Below are positions 50,914-58,631 of a stretch of 64,000 nt of DNA, piece after piece; within the stretch, counting starts at the first letter, position 1; every line of letters starts with the position of its first letter. Below the pieces are notes generated by a model. It did not search any database and was not told the DNA's origin. It was given only the letters and a program-made list of their open reading frames with translations. Position numbers and translations under genes: made by a program. The DNA comes from JANJUB01 sp031386985 (GTDB lineage Bacteria; Armatimonadota; Fimbriimonadia; Fimbriimonadales; Fimbriimonadaceae): NCBI GenBank assembly GCA_031386985.1, contig JANNCV010000020.1:124001-188000 (forward strand), read 5' to 3'.

Positions 50914-51954
50914 TTAGTTTTGCGATAGGAGCTTCAAAACGTCCATGTTCGCAGCCTCTGCCTTTCTCGGGCGATCGCTGTTGATACAGGTGACAACCAG
51001 GTTGCCTTCGGTCGGCATATAGAAAAGGCCGCAGAAAAAGCCGAAGTTATCGCCGCCGCCAACGTTGCAGAACGGGTTTCCAGCCCGGTTTTTCCCGACC
51101 ATCCAGCCGAAGCCCTCGTTTTCGCTTAGTGCAGCAAACATCCTTGGCTCGTTGGCTAAGCTCACGATTTTGCCTTGGGTTAGGGCGAGGACGGCTTTGC
51201 CGAGATCGCCTGGGGTGGAGACTATTCCCCCGGCTCCTATGATTGCCCAGGTTGGGGGGCCCCAATAGTAGGGGCAGTTTTTTGTGCCTTGGGTCCTCGC
51301 GTTATAGCCGACTGCGAAGTCAGTAGCTGGCCACTGCTTTTCACCAAAAAAACCAGAACGGCTCATCTTTGCCGGTTCGAAGACGAACTTTCGAACAGAT
51401 CCCTGCCAGCTGCGACCCGTCACTTTTTCTATGATGATGGCGAGCATTGTGTAGCCGTTGTTTGAGTATGCGGATCGCGTTCCCGGCTTAAAGAGCAGCT
51501 TCTCCCCGAGAAGCCGTTCAAGCGCCGTTTTCTTGTTAATCGGGGCAAAGTCGCCGCCCTCGCCCGGCCGGTCTATGTATTCCCCAAATCCGGCCGAGTG
51601 CGCGAGAAGCTGCTGAACGGTAATCTCTTTCTTATCAGGCGGGACGGCCGCCAAGAATTTCCCGATTGTGTCTGTCAGTTTGAGTTTCTTGTCTTGCTCC
51701 AATCTCAACACAACCATGCCAGTGAACCACTTCGTCACCGATCCAATGGGAAAGATTGTCGAGGGAGAAATCTTCGCTTTGCCCGCCGGATCAACCAGGC
51801 CATATCCCTTGACAATAACGACCTTTCCGCCCTTTACAGCCAGGGCACTTCCGTTGAAACCTTCCTTTTGGGCGTGCATATAGCGCTCATCTACAGATTT
51901 GGCCAGCTGAGATTGTGTTGGCGCGACAAAATTCAAAAGCAATGCTGTTATCAT
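50914..51954 (-). CDS. Serine hydrolase of the beta-lactamase/PBP4* family
   Basis: A 346-residue class C beta-lactamase-like hydrolase. The active Ser72 and Lys75 lie in GSVTKWF, the Tyr of YSN in RSAYSNNGYTML (about 172), and the third motif region is Gly-rich near the C-terminus (VGGGDNFGFFCG). Signal peptide MITALLLNFVAPTQS. These enzymes include esterases and peptidases as well as true beta-lactamases, so resistance should not be assumed. It is divergent from a winged-helix regulator, with only 29 bases between the start codons. Confidence 0.87.
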   Translation of the reverse strand: MITALLLNFVAPTQSQLAKSVDERYMHAQKEGFNGSALAVKGGKVVIVKGYGLVDPAGKAKISPSTIFPIGSVTKWFTGMVVLRLEQDKKLKLTDTIGKFLAAVPPDKKEITVQQLLAHSAGFGEYIDRPGEGGDFAPINKKTALERLLGEKLLFKPGTRSAYSNNGYTMLAIIIEKVTGRSWQGSVRKFVFEPAKMSRSGFFGEKQWPATDFAVGYNARTQGTKNCPYYWGPPTWAIIGAGGIVSTPGDLGKAVLALTQGKIVSLANEPRMFAALSENEGFGWMVGKNRAGNPFCNVGGGDNFGFFCGLFYMPTEGNLVVTCINSDRPRKAEAANMDVLKLLSQN

Positions 51955-51983
51955 TATCGTAATATACCGTATAATTACACTAT
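51955..51983. promoter_or_regulatory. Divergent promoter and palindromic operator
   Basis: The 29 bases between the two start codons hold an inverted repeat GTAAT-ATAC-C-GTAT-AATTAC (51959-51978). It contains TATAAT (51970-51975), 8 bases before the regulator ATG, and on the other strand TATATT (51961-51966), 6 bases before the serine hydrolase ATG. There is no room for ribosome sites. The palindrome is a natural operator for the regulator itself. Reading as leaderless divergent promoters is inference from spacing. Confidence 0.6.
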
Positions 51984-52541
51984 ATGATTCCCACCCCGCC
52001 AGATTCGCTCATTTTATCAGGTGAACAGATGAATGCCCTGTCAAATCCGCTTCGCTCTCGAATGGTGTTAGCGCTCCGAACGGGTGGCCCAAGCTCAGTT
52101 CGCGAGTTGGGCCTGCGCTTGGTTGTTGACCCGAAAATCCTTTACTACCCGCTGAAGAAATTGGTGGATTGCGGCTTAGTTCGGGCCACTGGCTCAACAA
52201 AGTCTCGCCGGAGAACGGAAACGGTTTACGGCTTGACCGCAAATCGCATGGACCTTCCGCAGTCCGCCGATTTATCCACCCGGCAACGCCTCATGCGCAC
52301 GACCTTACGTTGTGCCGAGGAAGAAGCAATGAACGCTCAAGCGGCGTCCGTCCACGATTCTAGCCCTATGGAAGCGATGGAAATCATGCGGGTGCCGCTT
52401 TGGCTGAGCCCCGATGATCGCCTTGATCTCTTCCAACGTCTCAAAGAAGTTGTGGCCGAGTTCACCGCTCGCTCTTCGCAAGGTGAAAACGAGCTACTCA
52501 TGTGGACCTCTCTCATCGTTCCCGTTCCAAAGCGGCGATGA
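51984..52541 (+). CDS. Winged-helix transcriptional regulator, ArsR-like
   Basis: A 185-residue DNA-binding protein. The helix-turn-helix spans about 15-75: ALSNPLRSRMVLALRTGGPS, SVRELGLRLVVDPKILYYPL and KKLVDCGLVRATGS-type text, then a beta wing with TVYGLTANRM. The C-terminal 100 residues are helical and probably dimerise or bind a ligand. No metal-binding Cys are present. It is divergent from the serine hydrolase and probably represses or activates it through the shared palindrome. Confidence 0.82.
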   Translation: MIPTPPDSLILSGEQMNALSNPLRSRMVLALRTGGPSSVRELGLRLVVDPKILYYPLKKLVDCGLVRATGSTKSRRRTETVYGLTANRMDLPQSADLSTRQRLMRTTLRCAEEEAMNAQAASVHDSSPMEAMEIMRVPLWLSPDDRLDLFQRLKEVVAEFTARSSQGENELLMWTSLIVPVPKRR

Positions 52542-52640
52542 TCCAAAGTCCTAGGCCCTTCCCCTAACCCCTTGGGCCTTTGGGCGGATGCCTATCGGAA
52601 ACTGGCCTATGATAAGAGCGAAGAGGTTCTTACTAACAAA

Positions 52641-53150
52641 ATGAGCACAATTGGAGATAGTTTCGCAATCGTCGCCCTACTCGTGGGCTTTGGACTTACA
52701 ACTTGGGCCATGATGCTTGGCGCCGCAATCTTGTTTGCGCAAAAAGCACAAGCCGCCCGCACCCTTACCGAGCAGCACCCTTGGCGCAGTTTCGCCATCG
52801 GGCTCGCCCTTGTGTTAACCGCCGGAACCGTGAGCTTGATTGCTCTGAACATTCCAAACCCCGCCGCCAAGATGATTGGCATGATGGGATTGATGGGGTT
52901 GGTTTCACTTTCGATGTTTGGAATGTCGGGGCTTTGCATGATCTTAGCGGGTCGAATCCGCGCGATGGAGCCGGGGATTTCGGTTTATGCGAGCTTGACT
53001 AAGGCCGCCACCGTTATCGTTATCGCTTCATTCTTACCGGTTTTGGGCTGGTTCTTCGTCGCCCCCCTTCTTCTCATCGTCTCGATGGGGGTTGGAATTC
53101 AGGCGGTAATCGCGAGAAGTAGCGCGCCCGAAGCTACATACATCCCTTAG
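52641..53150 (+). CDS. Membrane protein (about 169 aa)
   Basis: An unknown integral membrane protein with four hydrophobic helices (about 10-32, 48-68, 75-98 and 125-150). The frame is open from 52572, but the ATG at 52641 fits better: it has GAAGAGGT upstream and begins MSTIGDSFAIVALLVG at the first helix. It lies 10 bases before the DUF1800 gene, so it is probably in the same unit. No function can be given. Confidence 0.62.
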   Translation: MSTIGDSFAIVALLVGFGLTTWAMMLGAAILFAQKAQAARTLTEQHPWRSFAIGLALVLTAGTVSLIALNIPNPAAKMIGMMGLMGLVSLSMFGMSGLCMILAGRIRAMEPGISVYASLTKAATVIVIASFLPVLGWFFVAPLLLIVSMGVGIQAVIARSSAPEATYIP

Positions 53151-53160
53151 GAGGAAAATA

Positions 53161-54516
53161 ATGGAACGCAGAGAATTTCTTGTCGCGGTTGCGGCGGGAG
53201 CGGTGGCGACCGGATGCGTAGGTTACGCCCGAAAGGTCGCCTCCCGGCCCCTGCCGGAAGACCCCAAAACGCCCGTGATGCCGAGTTTTGAGATGACGGC
53301 CCTTAATCGAATGGGCTTTGGCCCGTTGCCGGGTGACTTGGCACTGTTGCGGTCTCAAGGTGTGACCAAATATGTTGAATCCCAACTGAAGGCACCTGAA
53401 TTAGAAACAGACCCAACTCTGATGTTCCAACTCAGCCGCTTAGATGTAAACCGGATTAACGCGGCCGAACTACATGATTTGCCTGAGGGCGAAGTCATCC
53501 GGCAGTTCCGGCAAGACACGCTCCTGCGCCAACTCTACAGCCCGTATCAGTTGCGAGAGAGAATGGTTGATTTTTGGACCAACCACTTTAACATCATTGC
53601 CGAACGGGGCGAAAACGCCTACCGAAAGCCCACGGATGATAAGGAAGTCATCCGCAAACATGCGCAGGGGAGTTTCCATGACTTGCTCGTGGCGAGTGCC
53701 CACAGCGCCGCGATGCTGGGCTACCTAAACAACGACCTCAACAAAAAGGGAGTCGCCAACGAGAACTACGCGCGGGAGATTATGGAGCTTCACACGCTCG
53801 GGGTTCATGGTGGTTATTCGCAAAAAGACGTGATGGAATTGGCGCGATGCCTCACCGGATGGCATATCGAAAACCGAATGTTGCGCCCCAAGCAGGAGTT
53901 TCGTTACAACGAAGAGCTTCATGACGATTCGCCCGCGACGGTTTTGGGTCATCGGCTGGCGGGGGGCAAGAAGGCCGGGGATCAAGCTCTTAGCATGCTC
54001 GCGAATCACCCCGCGACGGCCCGATTTATCACGGGAAAACTGTGCCGCTATTTCCTCGGCGATGCCGATCATCCCGCCCACGATTTGGCGGCTACAGAAT
54101 TTCTTAAAACGAAAGGAGATATCAAGGCGGTTTTGAGCGTGATTCTTACCGAAGGCAACCTGAAGAGCGCAAAGCCTTTGGTTAAGCGTCCCAACGATTT
54201 CGTTGTCTCGGCATTAAGGTCAATCGGCGCGGAATCAGATTGCGCCACGAATCTGCATAACCACCTCACCGCAATGGGGCAACCGCTGTACGGTTGGCCG
54301 ATGCCGGATGGTTACCCCGATCGAACGGCGGCTTGGACGGGCTCGCTTATGGCGCGATGGAACTTCTGTTGGCAACTCGAAAAGGGCGGCATCGGCGGCA
54401 CCTGGTTCAGAGAAGAGTACGTAAAGGGCCGCGAATCTGAGCTCATCTTGGGCATCCAAGCCCCCGGCAAATCAATCGCGGTGTGCATGGCCTCCCCCGC
54501 CTTTCAGTGGAGATAA
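53161..54516 (+). CDS. DUF1800 family protein
   Basis: A 451-residue member of the DUF1800 family. The N-terminus MERREFLVAVAAGAVATGC has a lipoprotein-like or Tat-like signal with RREF. The family core starts ALNRMGFGPLPGDLALL (about 43-59), then YQLRERMVDFWTNHFNI (about 127-143), NENYAREIMELHTLGV (about 199-214) and CLTGWHIENR. AGGAGG sits 6 bases before the ATG. The next gene is a DUF1501 protein; the two families are almost always neighbours. Biochemical role unknown. Confidence 0.9.
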   Translation: MERREFLVAVAAGAVATGCVGYARKVASRPLPEDPKTPVMPSFEMTALNRMGFGPLPGDLALLRSQGVTKYVESQLKAPELETDPTLMFQLSRLDVNRINAAELHDLPEGEVIRQFRQDTLLRQLYSPYQLRERMVDFWTNHFNIIAERGENAYRKPTDDKEVIRKHAQGSFHDLLVASAHSAAMLGYLNNDLNKKGVANENYAREIMELHTLGVHGGYSQKDVMELARCLTGWHIENRMLRPKQEFRYNEELHDDSPATVLGHRLAGGKKAGDQALSMLANHPATARFITGKLCRYFLGDADHPAHDLAATEFLKTKGDIKAVLSVILTEGNLKSAKPLVKRPNDFVVSALRSIGAESDCATNLHNHLTAMGQPLYGWPMPDGYPDRTAAWTGSLMARWNFCWQLEKGGIGGTWFREEYVKGRESELILGIQAPGKSIAVCMASPAFQWR

Positions 54517-54520
54517 TGAA

Positions 54521-55780
54521 ATGAAGACAACCGAACATTGCGACGGGTACAGCTCATGGCTTTCGCGCCGATCCTTGCTTCGCGCCGGAGCACTAGGAGC
54601 CGTCTCCTGGCTGGGAATGCGCTCGGCGCTGGCTGATATTACAGTTAGAAAACAGGCCAGGAACAGGGATACGTTGGTTATCATTTTCCTGCGGGGCGGG
54701 GCCGACGGTCTAAACATCGTTGTTCCTTATCTTGATGATAACTACCACCGTGCCCGCCCCTCGCTTCGCATGAGTCCGCCTAAATCGGGCCCTTTTGCCG
54801 ATCGCGTTTTGGACTTGGATGGTCACTTCGGGTTCCACCCCGCGATGACTCCCTTGATGCCCCTTTATGAAAGCGGCCAGCTTGGAATTGTCCACGCCGT
54901 CGGATCGCAGGATCACACCCGCTCGCATTTTGAGGCCATGAGCGCGATGGAACGGGGATTGGAGCGCATGGGGCCGGGAGTTCAAAACGGCTGGCTTGCG
55001 CGCTACTTGGCCGCGACCGACGGCAATTCGCCGATGCGCGCGGTGAGCATTGCCGACGTTTTGCCCGATTCGCTCAAAGGTGGACCTAGTGCCCTTAATA
55101 TTCGCGAAGTCGCCGACTTTAGGCTCGATGGGGATCAAGCCTTTCGCCACGCGGTCACCGCTGAATACGCGCAAGCCCCGGATGAGATGGGGATCGCGGG
55201 GCGAACAACCCTCGATGTCCTGAAGACTCTAGAGAAACTGGACTTCAAAGACTATCAAACTGCGGGCAAGTTCGCCTATCCCGACCAAGAACTGGGTCGG
55301 GGAATGAAACAAGCCGCATTCCTCATCAAAGCCGACATCGGCCTCGAAATCGCTTGCCTAGAAATGACGGGTTGGGATAGCCATGTTGCTCAAGGCGGAG
55401 CGACCGGGATTCACGCCAACCAACAAGGCGACGTCGCTGGTAGTCTGCGTGCCTTCGCCGAAGATATGGGTGATCGTATGAAGGAAACCACCGTGATTGT
55501 GATGACCGAATTTGGCAGGCGGATTTATGAAAATAACGCGTTAGGCACCGATCACGGTCGCGGCTCCATCTTGTTTGCGCTGGGAGATCATGTTAAGGGC
55601 GGCAAAGTTCATGGCAACTTCCTGGGACTCGATAAGGCAAATCTCGAAGGAGGCGACGTGAAAGTGACCACGGATTATCGCGCCATCCTCGCTGAGGCCA
55701 TGCAGAAGCGATTAGGTTTCAGTGAGACCGAGAAAGTCTTTAACCAGGCAAAGCTCGAACCAATTGGACTATTCATCTAG
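54521..55780 (+). CDS. DUF1501 family protein
   Basis: A 419-residue DUF1501 protein. The twin-arginine motif SRRSLLRAGALGA (about 16-28) predicts Tat export. The core holds VIIFLRGGADGLNIVVPY (about 51-68), VHAVGSQDHTRSHFEA (about 124-139), DHGRGSILFALG (about 346-357) and a fold related to alkaline-phosphatase-like sulfatases. It follows DUF1800 by four bases. Both are probably exported together; no substrate is known. Confidence 0.9.
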   Translation: MKTTEHCDGYSSWLSRRSLLRAGALGAVSWLGMRSALADITVRKQARNRDTLVIIFLRGGADGLNIVVPYLDDNYHRARPSLRMSPPKSGPFADRVLDLDGHFGFHPAMTPLMPLYESGQLGIVHAVGSQDHTRSHFEAMSAMERGLERMGPGVQNGWLARYLAATDGNSPMRAVSIADVLPDSLKGGPSALNIREVADFRLDGDQAFRHAVTAEYAQAPDEMGIAGRTTLDVLKTLEKLDFKDYQTAGKFAYPDQELGRGMKQAAFLIKADIGLEIACLEMTGWDSHVAQGGATGIHANQQGDVAGSLRAFAEDMGDRMKETTVIVMTEFGRRIYENNALGTDHGRGSILFALGDHVKGGKVHGNFLGLDKANLEGGDVKVTTDYRAILAEAMQKRLGFSETEKVFNQAKLEPIGLFI

Positions 55781-55794
55781 CGTAAACTAGTCGG

Positions 55795-57114
55795 GTGTTT
55801 TGCCTTGCCCTCGCCTTGCAATCGGCTCAAATTGACGCCAAACTCGACCATCCGTCTCTAAAGGGGGCGGTTGTGGCGGCTACGGTGCAAACTCTGGACG
55901 GCAAGGTCCTTTACGAGCGCAATGCGGGTATGCGAGTGATGCCCGCAAGCAATCAGAAGGTTCTCAGTGTGAGCTACGCCTGGCGTAAGCTCGGCCCAGA
56001 TTATCAGTCCGTCACCCGCTTTTGGAAGCAAGGGACAAAGCTAATAATTGATGCTCCTGGAAATCCGATGCTCACTTATGAGCAGCTCAAGTCCGCTCGC
56101 GAGAAGCTCGGGAAGTTCAGCACGATCGCGGTGAAGCAGGCATATCGGGTCGGTGTTCCTGGCGGTTGGGAGTTCGATGATCTGCCTAACAAATATGCGG
56201 CGGAGGTCACAGCTCTAACCGTTGATCGCGGGAGTTTTGAGCTTTGGGGCGAGCGGGGCAAGCTGTTCTATCTTCCAGAAGCCTATGGAGCAACCTCACT
56301 AAGTTTGGGCGGAACTTCGCCCGCGAACGTTACCTACGATCCCTTCCGCCGGTTTGCTCTTGTGTCAGGCAAGATCCCCGACGCGCGAACTAGGCTTGAT
56401 ACCCTTGCCATCCACGAGCCGGACAAAGCGGTTGCCAAGTTTTTTGGCGGCTACTTTGTTCAAGCAAAGGAGCTTCCCGACCGCAGTGCTGACCTCGTTA
56501 TCATATCTCCCCGGCTTGATGAAATGGCAAAAGAGTGCCTCGTTAAGAGTGATAACAACATCGCCGAAAACCTGCTTCTGATGGCGGCGGCGTACGACGG
56601 ACCCTTGGGAGCGAACGCTTACCAGGTTGCTTGTGAACGCTTGAAAGCCTTCTTAACTAAAGATGTTGGGTGCGAAAAAGATGATTTGCGCCCTCAAGAC
56701 GGAAGCGGAATGAGCCGCCATAACTTTGCAACGAGCCGAGCATTGGCCAAAATCATGGCTTATGCGGCGAATTCGTGGGGCGAAACGTGGCTCAACGCGC
56801 TCGCTTCGCCCGGCAAGGGCACATTAGAAGGGCGACTGGCGAATACGACTTTTCGAGGCAAAACAGGCACTCTTGATTCGGCGTGCGCGCTAACTGGTGT
56901 AATCACCGATCCTCAGGGTCAGAAGCTGGTAATAAGCCTGGTTTTCAATCACTATGTTTCCACTAATGCACAGGTTCGAGGCATACAAGATGAAATTGTG
57001 CGTATGCTAGAAGGAAGTGGATTCGGTACAGTTCTTGAGGGTAGGTCTTGCAATAATGAAAGCATTATTCCCGACCCGCGCCCTGGCTCTCTTTGTTGGG
57101 ATTGGAGTTATTGA
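55795..57114 (+). CDS. D-alanyl-D-alanine carboxypeptidase, DacB/PBP4 type
   Basis: A 439-residue S13 penicillin-binding protein. The three active-site motifs are visible: Ser52-x-x-Lys55 in PASNQKVLS, SDN in SDNNIAEN (about 251-258), and KTG at about 356-358 in GKTGTLDS. It trims D-Ala from peptidoglycan stems or splits cross-links in the periplasm. The start is GTG at 55795, and the signal peptide is short (MFCLALALQSAQ). The last 30 residues overlap the following gene and may be a frame extension of low importance. Confidence 0.88.
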   Translation: MFCLALALQSAQIDAKLDHPSLKGAVVAATVQTLDGKVLYERNAGMRVMPASNQKVLSVSYAWRKLGPDYQSVTRFWKQGTKLIIDAPGNPMLTYEQLKSAREKLGKFSTIAVKQAYRVGVPGGWEFDDLPNKYAAEVTALTVDRGSFELWGERGKLFYLPEAYGATSLSLGGTSPANVTYDPFRRFALVSGKIPDARTRLDTLAIHEPDKAVAKFFGGYFVQAKELPDRSADLVIISPRLDEMAKECLVKSDNNIAENLLLMAAAYDGPLGANAYQVACERLKAFLTKDVGCEKDDLRPQDGSGMSRHNFATSRALAKIMAYAANSWGETWLNALASPGKGTLEGRLANTTFRGKTGTLDSACALTGVITDPQGQKLVISLVFNHYVSTNAQVRGIQDEIVRMLEGSGFGTVLEGRSCNNESIIPDPRPGSLCWDWSY

Positions 57115-57445
57115 CCTCGTAACCACCGCCGTGCTCCACGCCCAGGGACTTGTCGTCGAGTTGAACCCCATCATGAATGTGCTGATTCAGAAGAGCGAGT
57201 GGCTGTTTGCGTTTGGCAAGGGAATGACGCTCTTCTTAGGCTGGTGGGCCATGCGCTGGTATGCGGCGCAGAATCGCGATTTCGTTCGCAAAGCTTCTCT
57301 GTGGGGTAGCGCGATCTATGTTTTTGTGTGGAGTTGCTGGTTCTTCGGAGCCCTAGTTTCGCAACGTCAACCGGCCGCCGCCGAAGTTGCCCCAGTTTCC
57401 GCCCCCGCGGAAGAGCCAATTCAATCTGAGCTAACGTTTGTGTAG
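57056..57445 (+). CDS. DUF5658-like membrane protein
   Basis: A 129-residue membrane protein with three hydrophobic helices. The text GVIDLVTTAVLHAQGLVVELNPIMN with ELNP and the later GKGMTLFLGWWAM match the DUF5658 pattern as I remember it (Asp in helix 1, ELNP at its end, Lys in helix 2). I chose the ATG at 57056, preceded by GGGTAGG, rather than the GTG at 57017. It overlaps the end of dacB by 59 bases. Function unknown. Confidence 0.72.
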   Translation: MKALFPTRALALFVGIGVIDLVTTAVLHAQGLVVELNPIMNVLIQKSEWLFAFGKGMTLFLGWWAMRWYAAQNRDFVRKASLWGSAIYVFVWSCWFFGALVSQRQPAAAEVAPVSAPAEEPIQSELTFV

Positions 57446-57462
57446 CAGGGATAGACGGTAAA

Positions 57463-57489
57463 GGTCCTATAAGACCTATTGGACCTATG
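57463..57489. repeat. Iterated 9-base units behind a gene end
   Basis: GGTCCTATA, AGACCTATT and GGACCTATG follow one another without gaps, 17 bases behind the DUF5658-like stop and 18 bases before the convergent gapA stop. The unit is related to that at 58556. The first unit pairs with the third as an imperfect palindrome. Confidence 0.6.
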
Positions 57490-57506
57490 CACAACCGGCG
57501 ATCCAG

Positions 57507-58517
57507 CTACAATCCTTTTTCGGCCACGAACTTGCAGAGGTCTGCCACTCGGCAAGAGTAGCCCCACTCGTTGTCGTACCAAGCCACGCACTTCACAAAA
57601 TTCCCCATCCCGATAGTATCCACGGCCGAGAAGATTGAGCTGTGCTCGTCGCCGATGAGATCGCTTGAAACCAGTTCTTCATCTGAATAACGCAAAATGC
57701 CCTTCATCGGGCCATCTGCATACTCTCTCATTACGGCGTTGATTTCTTCCACCGGCGCGTCGCGATTGAGCATGGCGGTAAAGTCCACGACGGAAACCGT
57801 TCGGGTTGGAACCCGGAATGCCATACCCGTGAACTTGCCCTTCAGTTCGGGGATAACCAACCCAACGGCCTTGGCCGCGCCGGTTGAGGAAGGCACAATG
57901 TTCTCAGCGGCGGCGCGGGCGTCGCGAACGTCTTTCTTCGCGGTATCAACAACCGATTGGGAGTTGGTGTAGGCGTGGACGGTAGTCAGCAAGCCGCGAT
58001 CAATGCCAAACCTATCATGCAAGGCTTTTGCCACCGGTGCAAGGCCGTTCGTGGTGCAAGATGCGTTCGAAATGACATGGTGCTTCGCCGGATCGTACAT
58101 ATTGTCGTTAACGCCCAAAACAATCGTTAAATCTTCATTTTTCGCCGGGGCGGAGATGATCACTTTCTTGGCTCCCGCGTTCTTATGGGCAACGGCGAGG
58201 GTGGCATCGGTAAAGCGTCCGGTGGCCTCGATCACGATATCAGCCCCCACATCGCCCCAAGGAATCTGGCCCGGATCGGTTTGGGCAAAAACGCTCAGCT
58301 TATCGCCATCAATCGTAATACTCGTCTCATCGTGCTCCACATTGCCGGCGAAGGGCCCGTAGGTGGTGTCGTATTTGAAAAGGTGCGCATTCGTGCGGCA
58401 ATCGGTAAGATCATTGATCGCGACCACATCAAATTGCCCCTTGTACCGCTTCAAAAGGGTGCGCAACGTTAAGCGACCGATACGACCAAAACCGTTAATT
58501 CCAATACGAGTTGCCAT
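57507..58517 (-). CDS. gap: Glyceraldehyde-3-phosphate dehydrogenase, type I
   Basis: A 336-residue glycolytic enzyme oxidising glyceraldehyde-3-phosphate with NAD+. The dinucleotide loop is INGFGRIGRL (8-17), the catalytic Cys lies in SNASCTTNGLAPV (about 148-160), and the active His region is AYTNSQSVVD-like text near 182. RVPTRTVSVVDF (about 234) and WYDNEWGYSCR (about 313-323) are class marks. Residue 34 region (VAINDL) is typical of NAD-dependent forms. Confidence 0.96.
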   Translation of the reverse strand: MATRIGINGFGRIGRLTLRTLLKRYKGQFDVVAINDLTDCRTNAHLFKYDTTYGPFAGNVEHDETSITIDGDKLSVFAQTDPGQIPWGDVGADIVIEATGRFTDATLAVAHKNAGAKKVIISAPAKNEDLTIVLGVNDNMYDPAKHHVISNASCTTNGLAPVAKALHDRFGIDRGLLTTVHAYTNSQSVVDTAKKDVRDARAAAENIVPSSTGAAKAVGLVIPELKGKFTGMAFRVPTRTVSVVDFTAMLNRDAPVEEINAVMREYADGPMKGILRYSDEELVSSDLIGDEHSSIFSAVDTIGMGNFVKCVAWYDNEWGYSCRVADLCKFVAEKGL

Positions 58518-58555
58518 CGGCGAGAGTTTATCTTCTTTTTGGGGAGTTCGGATTA

Positions 58556-58631
58556 GTAGGACGAGTGGGACGTGTTGGACGCATCACTACGTCTACTTGT
58601 CCTACCGGTCCAACCAGTCCTACCTCCCCTA
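58556..58631. repeat. Mirrored array of 9-base units behind the M14 gene
   Basis: GTAGGACGA, GTGGGACGT and GTTGGACGC run in phase from 58556, then 9 spacer bases, then the opposite orientation in the same 9-base phase: TCTACTTGT, CCTACCGGT, CCAACCAGT, CCTACCTCC. The array reaches the stop codon of the minus-strand M14 gene. The two halves are approximate reverse complements and can fold on each other. Confidence 0.65.

Noticed and set aside
50386..50984. Several 60-110 codon frames in the structured block
   Set aside because: They overlap each other on both strands and have Cys/Arg/Ser-rich, repeat-like text with no domain; the helices explain the region better.
50914..51954. Antibiotic resistance beta-lactamase
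   Set aside because: Only the general class C fold motifs are present; the family contains many esterases and peptidases, so resistance is not claimed.
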